The notes: a model not told the origin generated them from the sequence alone. 64,000 nt of DNA from JBEKCB01 sp052139675 (GCA_052139675.1 JBKQWE010000014.1:1-64000); one strand, 5' to 3'; positions 15,151 through 23,685 are shown, numbered from the stretch's first letter. Numbers and translations are program-made.

Positions 15151-16587
15151 TCAGTCACCTGCCTTTCCGTCAGTAATCGCCCCGGAGGACGCGTTCGTCC
15201 GATCCGCCGCGCTCGCCGCGAGCACTTCCTCGCCGTCGGCCGGCGCTGGAATCCCGAATTTCCTCCGCGCCCATTTCGCCGGCACGCGCAGCCCGACGCT
15301 GACAAGCGTCGAGACGCTCGTCGCCAGCCGCTGCAAGTCCACCGGCTCCTCGACCAGTGTGCGATAGACCGGCGCGGCGACGTCCGGGCCGAAGTTCAGC
15401 AGCGTGATCGGCCCGAAGAACTGGCGGTTCAGCGTCTCATCGAGCGCCCGCGCGTCGGAATCCACCAGGTCGAACCGCACCGCCTCGTGCGCCCGGCCGC
15501 TATACCCGAGCGTGTGGCCTTCTTCGCCGCCGCCGGTGAACGTCTGGCCGAGCACCGCGAGCGCCATCTCCTCGCCGGCGCGCTGGCGCAATTGGTCGTA
15601 CATCGCGCCGTCGCTCGACGCGCGCGCGGCGTCGGCGAACGTGATCTTTCCTCCGGCGGGCACCATCCCCGCCGCCGCGCTGCCGAGGGAGGTCAGCGCG
15701 CGCCACATCAGGTCGGCGTCTTCCTGCGTCGCGCCCGGCGGCAGCTCGCCGAGGCGGACGGGAATCCCGCAGAGCTCCGCCAGTTGCAGCCAGTCGCGCA
15801 GCGCGTAATTGCGCACCAGGAACGGCCGCGCGCAGGCGAGCGAAATGCCGCCGCGCTGGAGCGATCCGCTGAGGGCGTTGTGCCGGTGCAGGATGAAGTT
15901 GAACGGGTTCACCGGCAGCCCGAGCGGCGCCGACACGTCGCGCAGGAGCAGCTTCTGACGGTCCACCAGGTCGAGCGTCCACCAGCGCTGCGGGCGGAAC
16001 TTCAGGTCGCTCGGCAGCCACTGCCGCTGGCTGGTCTCCCAGAGGATTTCGAGGCAGGCGAATCCCTTGGCGACCGCGTCGAGCAGGTCGCGGAGCCGGT
16101 CGCTCCAGGACTGGATGCGGCCGAGGCGCTTGCCGTCGGGCGCGGGCAGCAGCGCGGCACAGAAATCGCGCGCCCGGAGCGACGCGCTCGAATCGTCGCC
16201 CGGCTCCAGCGCGAACTCGCAGCTCGTCACGCCCGCCTTGCGTTGCGTGAAGAGGCCGGAGAGGCGCGCGTCGCGCTCCTCCATTGCCTCGAAGAGCTCC
16301 ATCTGGTGGAGGATGTTGCCCTGCTCGGCCTCGCGGAGCAGGCTCACCAGCCGCGCCGGCGTCAGCAGGTCGGCCACCGTGTTCGCCATGTAATACCGCC
16401 AGCCGCCGAGCGTCGCCGGAGCGACCTCGCGCGTCTCCGGTTTCGTGTACGGCTTGCCGTACTGATCGAGGATCGCGCGCGGGTCGCGCAGCGCGGGCGG
16501 CTGCGGTCGTTCGGCGCCGCTCACGGCAGGCAGGCCGTACTTGTCGAGGCCGGTCGGCGGCATCGTCATCAGCGTGATATCGCTCAT
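15151..16587 (-). CDS. Mu-like portal protein (DUF935)
   Basis: 478 residues from the ATG at 16587, preceded by GAGGG; a TTG six codons upstream is less likely. Conserved DUF935/Mu gp29 elements are visible: TPARLVSLLREAEQGNILHQ, LFEAMEERDARLSGLFTQRK, a Trp-rich core (FACLEILWETS) and the WLQLAELCGIPVRLG region. It forms the capsid vertex portal. No Mu F-like head morphogenesis gene follows; the protease is next. The promoter/operator module at 16681-16817 lies directly upstream. Confidence 0.88.
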   Translation of the reverse strand: MSDITLMTMPPTGLDKYGLPAVSGAERPQPPALRDPRAILDQYGKPYTKPETREVAPATLGGWRYYMANTVADLLTPARLVSLLREAEQGNILHQMELFEAMEERDARLSGLFTQRKAGVTSCEFALEPGDDSSASLRARDFCAALLPAPDGKRLGRIQSWSDRLRDLLDAVAKGFACLEILWETSQRQWLPSDLKFRPQRWWTLDLVDRQKLLLRDVSAPLGLPVNPFNFILHRHNALSGSLQRGGISLACARPFLVRNYALRDWLQLAELCGIPVRLGELPPGATQEDADLMWRALTSLGSAAAGMVPAGGKITFADAARASSDGAMYDQLRQRAGEEMALAVLGQTFTGGGEEGHTLGYSGRAHEAVRFDLVDSDARALDETLNRQFFGPITLLNFGPDVAAPVYRTLVEEPVDLQRLATSVSTLVSVGLRVPAKWARRKFGIPAPADGEEVLAASAADRTNASSGAITDGKAGD

Positions 16588-16680
16588 CGAGAAGTCCCTC
16601 ACCAATTAGCCTTCACTCCGCAACTGCATTCCTCGCTCCGCACTCCGCACTCCACACTCCGCACTCTTCGTGCTCTCCCG

Positions 16681-16817
16681 ATTATAAGGCTGAAATTCCG
16701 CTCCGGAGCGGCCGCTCAAAGTGAGTGCGCTTGCGAGTGGTTTCAGTGCGCTTCGGAGTGGTTTGAGTGCGCTTGAGTGCGCTTCGCAGCGGTTTCAGTG
16801 CGCTTGTTTTCGCAAGC
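16681..16817 (-). promoter_or_regulatory. Phage promoter with upstream 21-bp iteron array, copy 1
   Basis: On the minus strand TATAAT lies at 16686-16681, about 95 bp before the portal start, with no good -35 hexamer. Upstream of it are five copies of AGTGCGCTT (plus-strand starts 16724, 16745, 16766, 16776, 16797), with GTTTC/GAGTGG linkers. Spacing of 21, 21, 10 and 21 bp keeps all sites on one face of the helix, as for an activator array. The same module occurs at 19893-20017. Confidence 0.75.
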
Positions 16818-16883
16818 TGGATTTGACACCCCTCGGGGAACGAGCGCTGATTGACATAATTAAGGACGCGCGCTCCGGCTTCA

Positions 16884-18560
16884 TCACTCATCATTCTGCC
16901 CTCGGACTTCTGCGTCTCCGCCTCCCGCGAACGCGACGGCGAAATTGCTGCGCGGGTCGAAGCGCATCAGCGGCTCGCGCGGCTTGCCGCCGGAGCGGGA
17001 ATCCGCGAAGAGCCGGCGCGCCATCTCAAAGGCATCCGGGCCGTCGTCGTGGACGCCCGGCTTGCCGAAATCGAGGAACTGGTCGAGCAGCAGCCGCTGG
17101 TCGCCCTCGCCCTCGTCGAAATAGCAAAGGCCCCGCTCGAAGTCGGGCTGCAAGGAAAGGATCCGGTCCTCCTTCGAGGCGGCGTTCGTGACCGGGAACA
17201 GCCCGACCCGGTTCACGCGCCCGCGGATCTCCTCATTCGCCTCGAGCAGGGGCCAGAGGAACGCCTGGAAGCCGTTCGCCTCGCAGCCGATGCGGCCGGG
17301 CGAGAAGGCGTCGTACACGCGGAGGATCTCCGCGATCAGTTCGTTCGGCGAGGCGCGGCGCAGCCAGGCGTGCAGGCAGCGCAGTTCGCGCGTGCCCCGC
17401 GGCCGCGCCAGGACCACGAGCGCCTTGTAGTCGCTGGTCTCCTTCGCCGTCGCGCTCGGGTCCACGGCCGCGCGGACCTCGGCGGTGGAGCGGTCGAACT
17501 CCGCCGCGCGGAAGTCGCGCACCCAGTCCGGCCGGAACACCTCGTCGTCGGAGAACGATTTGCCGAGCATCTCGCGCCCGTAGAGCCCGCGCCCCATGAT
17601 CGCGGACATGCGCCGGAGGACGGCGGTGGGAAAGCGCTCCGGCCAGGCGGATTCGCCTGTTTCGTCCTCGGCCAGGTACTCGACGTAGCGGCAGATCGGC
17701 CGGCCCGACGGATCGCGCTGCGCGGCGGCTTCCTGGAACCGCGCTTTCAGGCCGTGGCGCGTGCCGTAGTTGTTCAGCAGAATTTCGCACCAGGCGCCGG
17801 ACGACGGATTTCTGATATCTGATTTCCGATTACTGATTTCTGATTGCCGTTCGTCGTGCCCGTCGCGCTCGTCGTGTTCGTCGTGTCGTCGTGGTGAGGA
17901 GCCGTGTTCGACTTCCAGCGCCGGGAAGACGTTGCCGAGGAGCCATTCCCAGAGATACTTTTCGCGCTGCAGGTTGCGCGCGAGGAAGTCGTCCTCCAGG
18001 TCGTCGCCGAGAAAATCGTCCGGCCGGTGCGGGCCGTGGAGCAGGCCGCGGCAGGACTGCCCCGTGCCGCGCGCGAGCACGCGCGTCTCGACGGCGACGA
18101 AATCCGTGTCGGTATCGCTCCCGCGGCGCGGGCCGATCCGGTCGCCGTAGTCCCGGCGCAGCCGCTGGTTGTGGACCAGCTCCAGCTTGATCAGGTCCAG
18201 CTTCTCCGCGGCGTTCTCCTCGGTCTGGCCGCCGACGATGATGAAATGCGCGCGGCGCTCGACGATCCGCCGGACGCGCCGCAGCAGCGCGCGCGTCGTC
18301 TTGCCGGCGCCGCGGAACCAGTACTCGGCGATCGGGATGCCCTTCTCCTCGACGATCTCGTCGGCGGCCAGGTGCAGCGGCGAGGACTCGCAGAAGGCGT
18401 AATGCGGGAAGTAGGCGTGGATCCACGCGTCGAACGGCAGCGCCCGCCGCGCCGCGGCGGCCTTGTCGGACGAATCCTCGAACGGCCGCGCCTCGTGCAG
18501 GAGGGCGACGAGGATCCGTGCGCGCTGCGCGTTATACGCGTTTGTCCACTTTATATCCAA
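16884..18560 (-). CDS. Phage terminase large subunit
   Basis: 558 residues from a TTG at 18560 with a GAGAGAAAG upstream; no better start is visible. The Walker A-like site is EYWFRGAGKTTRALL (about residue 80), FIIVGGQTEENA follows, and the nuclease half shows VRAAVDPSATAKETSDYKAL (a typical first-Asp segment) and GPDAFEMA near the end, as in Mu gp28-like terminases. Residues about 218-250 (RRHDEHDERDGHDERQSEIS) are an in-frame insertion of word-type repeats and look unlike terminase sequence. The enzyme should be checked for an intact fold there. Confidence 0.85.
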   Translation of the reverse strand: MDIKWTNAYNAQRARILVALLHEARPFEDSSDKAAAARRALPFDAWIHAYFPHYAFCESSPLHLAADEIVEEKGIPIAEYWFRGAGKTTRALLRRVRRIVERRAHFIIVGGQTEENAAEKLDLIKLELVHNQRLRRDYGDRIGPRRGSDTDTDFVAVETRVLARGTGQSCRGLLHGPHRPDDFLGDDLEDDFLARNLQREKYLWEWLLGNVFPALEVEHGSSPRRHDEHDERDGHDERQSEISNRKSDIRNPSSGAWCEILLNNYGTRHGLKARFQEAAAQRDPSGRPICRYVEYLAEDETGESAWPERFPTAVLRRMSAIMGRGLYGREMLGKSFSDDEVFRPDWVRDFRAAEFDRSTAEVRAAVDPSATAKETSDYKALVVLARPRGTRELRCLHAWLRRASPNELIAEILRVYDAFSPGRIGCEANGFQAFLWPLLEANEEIRGRVNRVGLFPVTNAASKEDRILSLQPDFERGLCYFDEGEGDQRLLLDQFLDFGKPGVHDDGPDAFEMARRLFADSRSGGKPREPLMRFDPRSNFAVAFAGGGDAEVRGQNDE

Positions 18561-18612
18561 AGCTTTCTCTCACCACGACGAAAGACGTTCTGTAATCCCC
18601 ATTCCGCGCCGG

Positions 18613-18867
18613 TCACTCCTCGCCCAGCACCGCGCGAAGCTCCTGCTTCTTCTTCAGCGCCGCGACATACGCCTGCCGCGCGTCGCGGACGTCGGCCACG
18701 GCCGCCTCGACCAGGTCCAGGTCAATGTCCGCCGGCGAATTGAACAGCACCGTCGCCCGGCTGACGTGCCGGACCGCGTCGGCGGCGCGCTCGGTCGCGC
18801 GCTTCATGTCCGCCTCGCACGCCGAGATTTGCCGCCGAATTTCAAGCTGCGTCGCAATGTCTGCCAC
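18613..18867 (-). CDS. Small helical phage protein
   Basis: 84 residues from a GTG at 18867 with GAGG 7 nt upstream. The protein is almost entirely charged helix (IRRQISACEADMKRATERAA, then RQAYVAALKKKQELRAVL), likely coiled-coil. It lies between the small and large terminase genes. No family recognised; small helical proteins occur at this position in Mu-like phages. Confidence 0.55.
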   Translation of the reverse strand: MADIATQLEIRRQISACEADMKRATERAADAVRHVSRATVLFNSPADIDLDLVEAAVADVRDARQAYVAALKKKQELRAVLGEE

Positions 18868-18926
18868 GTTTTTTCCTCACCTCGACGGCACGACGGGACA
18901 CGACGTAAGGAATCCGCACTCCGCAC

Positions 18927-19373
18927 TCAACTGTACTTGCGCCGTTGTTCATCGAGGAACATCTCAGTCCACTTGTAGAGTACCGCGCACTCCTCCGCGT
19001 CGGCGCGCGCGCCGGCGAACTCCGCGAAACGCTCCAGCGTGTCGAGCATCGGCCCGATCGCCTCGACGTGCGACTCCAGCTTCTCGATGACCAGGCTGAT
19101 CTTGTTCAGCGCGTCAATTGCCTCCGGCGCGGCCGCGGCCGTGTTATCGCGGATGGCCGCCATCTGCTTCTCGCGCTGGCGCTTGAGGATATCGAGCGCG
19201 GCCCGCGGCGATTCGTGCTGCCACTCCCGCCGTTTCCGCATCCATTCGCCCCTGCGCGACCACCGGGCGAGCGAACGCAGGGGCACGCCCAACTCGGCGG
19301 AAATCTGAGCAAGGGTTTTCACATCGCGCACGAAAAGACGCTCAGCCGACCGGCGGATTTGCTTCGTTTTCAT
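18927..19373 (-). CDS. Terminase small subunit-like protein (HTH, DUF1804-like)
   Basis: 148 residues. An N-terminal helix-turn-helix (AQISAELGVPLRSLARWSRR, about 22-41) is followed by a Trp/Arg-rich linker (WMRKRREWQHES) and a long helical tail, the layout of DUF1804/small terminase proteins of Mu-like phages. GGGAG precedes the ATG. Position two genes upstream of the large terminase supports the call. Confidence 0.7.
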   Translation of the reverse strand: MKTKQIRRSAERLFVRDVKTLAQISAELGVPLRSLARWSRRGEWMRKRREWQHESPRAALDILKRQREKQMAAIRDNTAAAAPEAIDALNKISLVIEKLESHVEAIGPMLDTLERFAEFAGARADAEECAVLYKWTEMFLDEQRRKYS

Positions 19374-19403
19374 CGCCCGCTCCCAGGAAAAATCGGACCG
19401 TTC

Positions 19404-19811
19404 CTACAGGATGTGCAGCACGCCCAGGAACCACGCCAGCCCCTTGCCGACGACGACGAGGGCGACGATGATGTAGACCGCCAGTACCGCCTTCTCCAGC
19501 TTGGCCAGGCGCCGGAAGATCTCCTTGAAATCCTCGCCGCCCTTGTCGAGCGTGCGGTCCACCTCGCTGCGCTCCTTGGCGATCTGCGCGGCCACTTCCT
19601 TCGGCAGCGCGACGACCAGCTCCCGCAGTTCACCGACGAGCCGTTCGAGCGCCGCATACTCCGCCGAGGCCTTCTGCTTGAACCCCTCGAACTCGATCTT
19701 GATCCGCGAGAGATTGATGCAATAAGCCTCCGGCGGGCATCTGCGGCGCTCTGGCCCGGCGTAATCTGTCGGGCGGCGGCTTTCAGCGTCGAGCGGGGCG
19801 TCATGCGACAT
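19404..19811 (-). CDS. Coiled-coil membrane-anchored phage protein
   Basis: 135 residues with AAGGAG before the ATG. Residues 35-105 are a charged heptad-like helix and residues about 108-130 a single membrane segment (LAVYIIVALVVVGKGLAWFL), leaving almost no C-terminal tail. First gene of the block, directly after the operator module at 19893-20017. It could be a spanin or holin accessory; no family is evident. Confidence 0.55.
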   Translation of the reverse strand: MSHDAPLDAESRRPTDYAGPERRRCPPEAYCINLSRIKIEFEGFKQKASAEYAALERLVGELRELVVALPKEVAAQIAKERSEVDRTLDKGGEDFKEIFRRLAKLEKAVLAVYIIVALVVVGKGLAWFLGVLHIL

Positions 19812-19892
19812 CAGTGGCTCCTTCCAAGCCTTCGAGCACTCTTTCCACTACACACTCTGCACTCCGCACTCCGCAGTCATCCTGCTCTCCCG

Positions 19893-20017
19893 ATTATAAG
19901 GCCGTATTTTCGCCTAAGAGGGTGCAGCGAAAGTGAGTGCGCTTGCGAGTGGTTTCAGTGCGCTTGGGAGTGGTTTAAGTGCGCTTCAGTGCGCTTCGCA
20001 GCGGTTTCAGTGCGCTT
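19893..20017 (-). promoter_or_regulatory. Phage promoter with upstream 21-bp iteron array, copy 2
   Basis: TATAAT on the minus strand at 19898-19893, within the context CTTATAATCGGGAGAGCA that is identical to copy 1. AGTGCGCTT cores start at 19936, 19957, 19978, 19988 and 20009, again spaced 21, 21, 10 and 21 bp. The segment between TATAAT and the array differs from copy 1, so the conserved parts are the cores, their spacing and the -10 region. The start of the whole phage block (19811) lies ~80 bp downstream. Confidence 0.75.
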
Positions 20018-20182
20018 ATTTTCGCGAATTGGATTTGACAGCCTTGTAATTTCCGATTGCCGATTGTCAGTGTCGCGCAGGCGCGACAGGATTGCCGAAT
20101 GATAAAGGCAAATGGAAAAGGAACGGAGAATGGCCGCCGAGAGGGCCAGCTCTCCTGTGGAGGAAGGCAAATGGAATTCCGG

Positions 20183-20211
20183 TTGACAATGTCTTTATGG
20201 GTGGATAAAGT
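20183..20211 (+). promoter_or_regulatory. Sigma70-type promoter for the small membrane protein
   Basis: TTGACA (20183-20188), 17-bp spacer, TAAAGT (20206-20211). The expected start near 20218 excludes the longer in-frame start codons upstream and supports translation from 20258. Confidence 0.65.
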
Positions 20212-20257
20212 TCGCCCGGGCAAGGAATGCGAAGCCTCAGGCAGCGGAACTGCACGC

Positions 20258-20674
20258 ATGACAGACTATCTTCAACCGGTCAGCAGAGCGTGTCGCACCA
20301 CCAGCATCGTGGCCTGCACGGCTGCGTCCATTATCTGCTTACTGCTCTCGCTCCTGATGTGGACAGACATGATTTGCCGGCGCTCGTTTGACTACGAAGG
20401 CAAGCCCCTTTGGTTAGGCGCTATAGCTGTCGCAGTCATTGGTTTTGCGGCGGCATTTATCGCATGGCGACTTGTTCGTCGCCAGGTTGCGACCAACGGC
20501 GTCACGGTGATGCCCACATGGTTCATTCAACTCTTCGGCATTCTTTTACTGACGTCCTCCTGCCTGGTCGCCTATCAACGAGGCAGCGTGCTCTTCATGG
20601 TGGAGGGCGTGTTCGTTTATCTGGCCATGATTTTTGTCGGCAGGAACATTGCAAAACGACAAAGACAGAGATGA
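20258..20674 (+). CDS. Four-TM membrane protein of unknown function
   Basis: 138 residues from the ATG at 20258, chosen because the promoter at 20183-20211 lies inside the longer reading frame. Four hydrophobic segments (SIVACTAASIICLLLSLLMW, IAVAVIGFAAAFIAWRL, FIQLFGILLLTSSCLVAY, VEGVFVYLAMIFVG) are separated by short polar loops; both ends are basic. It is on the opposite strand to the phage block and has its own promoter, so it is more likely host than phage. No family recognised. Confidence 0.6.
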   Translation: MTDYLQPVSRACRTTSIVACTAASIICLLLSLLMWTDMICRRSFDYEGKPLWLGAIAVAVIGFAAAFIAWRLVRRQVATNGVTVMPTWFIQLFGILLLTSSCLVAYQRGSVLFMVEGVFVYLAMIFVGRNIAKRQRQR

Positions 20675-20826
20675 TGACCGCGCCGCATGACAAGTCCGCC
20701 CACGCGTCCCGCTGCCATGCTTCTGCGTTCGTCAGCGGCTGCACTTTGGAGGCGCCCTTCAACGGAGTTCCGCGAAGTTTTGAAGCCGGTTCCAGGAGAC
20801 CGCGCCCGCCCCAAATCTCCGCGGCG

Positions 20827-22155
20827 TCATTTTCCAGCGTCGGCCGTGCCGTTGCCTGCGGCGGTGACATCCAGGCAGAAGATATTGTGCATGTCGCGGA
20901 CGACGAGTTCGCCGTCCTTGAACGCCAGCGGCGCCCACGGTCCCGGCAGGGCGAGCACCGGCGCGCGGCCGAGTTCCCTGTATCCGGCCGGCGAGGCTTC
21001 CGCCATGCACAAGACCCCGTTCCCGCCATGGAAAATGTAGATCAACCCGTCGGCGATGAGCAGGCAGCCCAGGTCGAACTTGGCCTTGTTTTTCCCGCGC
21101 GCGTTAAAGGAGTCCCACTTGATCTGGCCGTCGAGCGTGATGCACCGCAGCCCGCCGGCGACGTCGAAGCTGTTGCCGTAGATATATCCGTCCCAGAGCA
21201 GCGCCTGGGCGCACTTCGAACCCATGGTCTTGTTCGCCCAGAGTTGCGTGACTTCGTACTGCCGTCCGGGGTTCGCTTCGCCGGCTGCGCGCGCGACCTT
21301 GAGCATCACGGAGCCATGGCCGTAGCCGGCCGTGAAGAAGATGCGCCCGTCGCCGATCGGCAGCGGTGAGGGAACATCCCACCAGGTTTTGCCCGCCGCG
21401 TAAACCAGGTGCTCGAAGAGCTGCTCGCCGGTCTTGGCGTCCGCGCCGACCAGGTAGCCTTGCATCCCGAGCGCCAGGACCATATCGCGGCCGTCGAACT
21501 TCATGAGGATCGGCGACTCGTATTCCTCCTCGACGCCCTTGAGGTTCGGCGTGGCCCAGGCGATCTTGCCGGTGGCCTTCTCATACGCGACGAGCGCCGC
21601 TTTCTTGCCCCACGGCATCACGATCACATAGTCGCCGTACAGGAGCGGCGAGGTCGCGACCGCCCACTGCGGCATGCTGGCGTCCCAGTCCGCGAGCAGG
21701 TTCTTTTTCCAGACCAAGCTCCCGTCGCTGAACTTGACGGCGGAGATCTGGCCGAAGGGGCCGATTCCGAACACCATGTTTCCGTCGGTGGCCGGCGTCG
21801 AGCGGCTGCCGTCGTAATCTGTCCGTCCCGGCGCAGCGTAGCGGTAGTGCCAGACTTCTTTTCCATCGGCCAGGTTGAACCGCCGGAGCGAGTCGGCTTT
21901 ATCGTCCTCGCGGTCGAGCAGGAACACGCTGTCGCCGCAGATCGCCGCGCCGCCGTAACCCGGGCCGACCGGCTGCTGCCAGAGAATCTTCGGGCCGCCC
22001 GCCGGCCAGGCGCGCGCCAGGCCCTTCGCGTCGTGAGCGACGCCGTCGCTCCGCGGCCCGAGGAACTGCGGCCAGTCCTCGCCCGCTGCGCACGCCGCCA
22101 TGACGAAGGCCGCGAGGATGCCGAACGCCGCCGCGTTGCCTCGACGACGCAACAT
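20827..22155 (-). CDS. PQQ-like beta-propeller lipoprotein
   Basis: 442 residues from the ATG at 22155 (GGAGG 5 nt upstream; an ATG at 22167 is weaker). A lipobox ends at C22 (VMAAC), then DWPQFLGPRSDG opens the type of PQQ-like propeller common in planctomycete and verrucomicrobial secreted proteins. Repeats such as LADGKEVWHY, SDGSLVWKK, ATGKIAWA and AKTGEQLF mark successive blades. Such propellers usually serve as binding scaffolds or non-enzymatic partners rather than PQQ dehydrogenases. A palindrome at 22186-22207 covers its promoter. Confidence 0.85.
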   Translation of the reverse strand: MLRRRGNAAAFGILAAFVMAACAAGEDWPQFLGPRSDGVAHDAKGLARAWPAGGPKILWQQPVGPGYGGAAICGDSVFLLDREDDKADSLRRFNLADGKEVWHYRYAAPGRTDYDGSRSTPATDGNMVFGIGPFGQISAVKFSDGSLVWKKNLLADWDASMPQWAVATSPLLYGDYVIVMPWGKKAALVAYEKATGKIAWATPNLKGVEEEYESPILMKFDGRDMVLALGMQGYLVGADAKTGEQLFEHLVYAAGKTWWDVPSPLPIGDGRIFFTAGYGHGSVMLKVARAAGEANPGRQYEVTQLWANKTMGSKCAQALLWDGYIYGNSFDVAGGLRCITLDGQIKWDSFNARGKNKAKFDLGCLLIADGLIYIFHGGNGVLCMAEASPAGYRELGRAPVLALPGPWAPLAFKDGELVVRDMHNIFCLDVTAAGNGTADAGK

Positions 22156-22185
22156 CTCTTCCTCCATGTCGAGTTCCGGGAGCCC

Positions 22186-22207
22186 CGAGCGTGATTATAC
22201 ACGCTCG
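22186..22207 (-). promoter_or_regulatory. Palindromic operator enclosing the -10 box of the propeller gene
   Basis: A perfect 8-bp inverted repeat, CGAGCGTG and CACGCTCG, flanks a central TATAAT read on the minus strand (22199-22194). Transcription would begin about 30 bp before the ATG at 22155. A dimeric repressor bound here would block the promoter directly. The -35 region is weak. Confidence 0.55.
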
Positions 22208-22370
22208 CGGCGTTCCATTGAAATGCTTCGCGCGTTCGCCGGCGGCGGTATACTTGCCAACCAGGGAGTTCCAGGGAGTTCCAGGGACGCACGACCCATC
22301 CATGACATCGGCCGCCATGACGATCGCAACGGCCAGGTTCGACTGGAATGAGAAACTGGCCACACAGGTC

Positions 22371-22435
22371 CTACGACAAACCGCTCAGTCTTCTTATTCC
22401 CATCAGGCGCGTCAGGGGCGCGCGTGGGCGGATTC
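22371..22435. repeat. 65-bp dispersed repeat family B, copy 1
   Basis: Aligns over about 65 bp with 44861-44925 and 53213-53277. Common features are an AACCG block, a TCCTC/TTCTT block, CAGGCGCG, and the self-complementary GGGGCGCGCG at the right end. The copies lie in three unrelated intergenic regions. Confidence 0.65.
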
Positions 22436-22547
22436 TCTTACAGAACAGCGGCTTGCGCACCTGTTGATGGACAACTCCCCGAAGACCTGCCGCAGACACT
22501 GTGCAAGTGGCTTGAGCAGAGGCCTTCTTCGCCCGCACGATTTCCCC

Positions 22548-22576
22548 TTGACAAACGGGATTCTGATTATCATGAT
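22548..22576 (+). promoter_or_regulatory. Shared-family promoter (TTGACA, 17 bp, CATGAT)
   Basis: TTGACA 22548-22553 and CATGAT 22571-22576. The spacer starts AACGGGATTC, matching the spacer of the promoters at 24777, 28431, 31934, 33195 and 51075. The next gene starts at 22729, leaving a ~145-nt leader that contains the block at 22584-22607. Confidence 0.65.
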
Positions 22577-22583
22577 CGCGTAT

Positions 22584-22607
22584 TTGATGGCTGACCGTCA
22601 TGTGGAC
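22584..22607 (+). repeat. 24-bp leader block shared with 31970-31993
   Basis: 22 of 24 bases match the block at 31970-31993, and both lie 8 bp behind the same promoter type. The two differences are third-codon-position changes in a frame reading ADRHVD, so a short leader peptide is conceivable; an RNA element is the alternative. Confidence 0.45.
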
Positions 22608-22728
22608 GGCGGGCGTCATGGAAATTCCGGTTGGCCTTTGTCCAGCAGTGATTCACCTTGAGGATCGTCAATAGTTCTCCTTCAATGAGAAGGAAAAATC
22701 CGCAGTTTGGCAGCCGGAGGGGCATTCG

Positions 22729-23685
22729 GTGAAACGCGTAATGATGTGCATGGTCGTTGCGGCGGGAGTATTGGCGTTTGGAGCAGGTTTGGCTGTGGGC
22801 GCCGATGGGCCTGCCGTTTCTACGACGCCGGGAGCGACAACTGGTACGCTTCCTGATGCGGTGAGCGCGGCGATCTCGCAGGCCTTCCCGAAGGCGACCT
22901 TCAAGGCGACCAACAGAATTGTTGATATACGCGGCGTGACCTTCGTCGTCGCGATGACTGAAGGCGCCAAGACGTTCAACGTCTTAGTCAACGAGGCTGG
23001 CGTCATTACTACGGTCTACACGCCCATCGCCGTCGCGGACCTGCCCAAGGCCGTCGCGGACGCAGTGAACGCCGGCGCGAACGGCGTGACGACGTCGGCA
23101 GTGCGGATCGAATTGCCCACGAACTACAACGGCACGATAGTTTTCAACCCGCCGCATATCTCTTATTCTATCCGGCAGGAACAGGAAGAGATGTCGCGAA
23201 CGTTGCAGGTGGCTGAGGATGGCACGGTCGGAACGCCGCTCCCCAAGCTCTCGGACGCCGCCAAAGCGGCGATCGCGCAGGCCTTTCCGAGGGCGACCAT
23301 CGGAATGGTTTTAAAGTACGGGAAGACATTTGAAGTCGGGATGACCGAAGGCGCCAGGACGTTCAGCGTCTACGTCAACGAGTCCAGCGTCATTCTCTCG
23401 GTCCATACGCCCATCGCCGTCGCGAACCTGCCCAAGCCCGTGGCGGACGCAGTGGCCGCCGGCGGGAACGGCGCGACGACGGACTCGGCGCGCCGGTTCG
23501 AAATGCGCAGAAGCCCCGACGGCAAAAAAGTACTCTCCCCGCCGCAAATCGTTTACCGTATCCTGCTCGTCCAGGGCGAAATGTCCGGCAGGATGCTGGT
23601 GGCCGAGGACGGCACGGTAATTTCGCGTCTCACCTTGAAGCCGACCCCAAAGCACAGGGGAGGTTCGGCGACGCCGTCTAACTAA
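22729..23685 (+). CDS. Secreted protein with tandem PepSY-like domains
   Basis: 318 residues from a GTG at 22729 with GGAGG upstream; a signal peptide covers about 1-25 (VVAAGVLAFGAGLAVGA). The mature part is two homologous halves (about 38-160 and 163-305), each with two PepSY-like helices-and-strands units (LPDAVSAAISQAFPKATF, then LPKAVADAVNAGANG), and TEGAKTFNVLVNE / TEGARTFSVYVNE mark the repeat. PepSY-like proteins are usually periplasmic and may bind peptides, inhibitors or metals. Transcribed alone from the promoter at 22548 and ending at the hairpin at 23810-23855. Confidence 0.75.
   Translation: MKRVMMCMVVAAGVLAFGAGLAVGADGPAVSTTPGATTGTLPDAVSAAISQAFPKATFKATNRIVDIRGVTFVVAMTEGAKTFNVLVNEAGVITTVYTPIAVADLPKAVADAVNAGANGVTTSAVRIELPTNYNGTIVFNPPHISYSIRQEQEEMSRTLQVAEDGTVGTPLPKLSDAAKAAIAQAFPRATIGMVLKYGKTFEVGMTEGARTFSVYVNESSVILSVHTPIAVANLPKPVADAVAAGGNGATTDSARRFEMRRSPDGKKVLSPPQIVYRILLVQGEMSGRMLVAEDGTVISRLTLKPTPKHRGGSATPSN

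Noticed and set aside
16682..16894. Small basic peptide repeating SALKRT-type units
   Set aside because: It is the operator iteron array read as protein. The same array at 19936-20017 reads through similarly, and no ribosome site precedes either.
19812..20182. Search for an integrase, tRNA or attachment site at the phage block's right end
   Set aside because: No tRNA-like fold, integrase or direct repeat was evident; only the operator module and word repeats are present.
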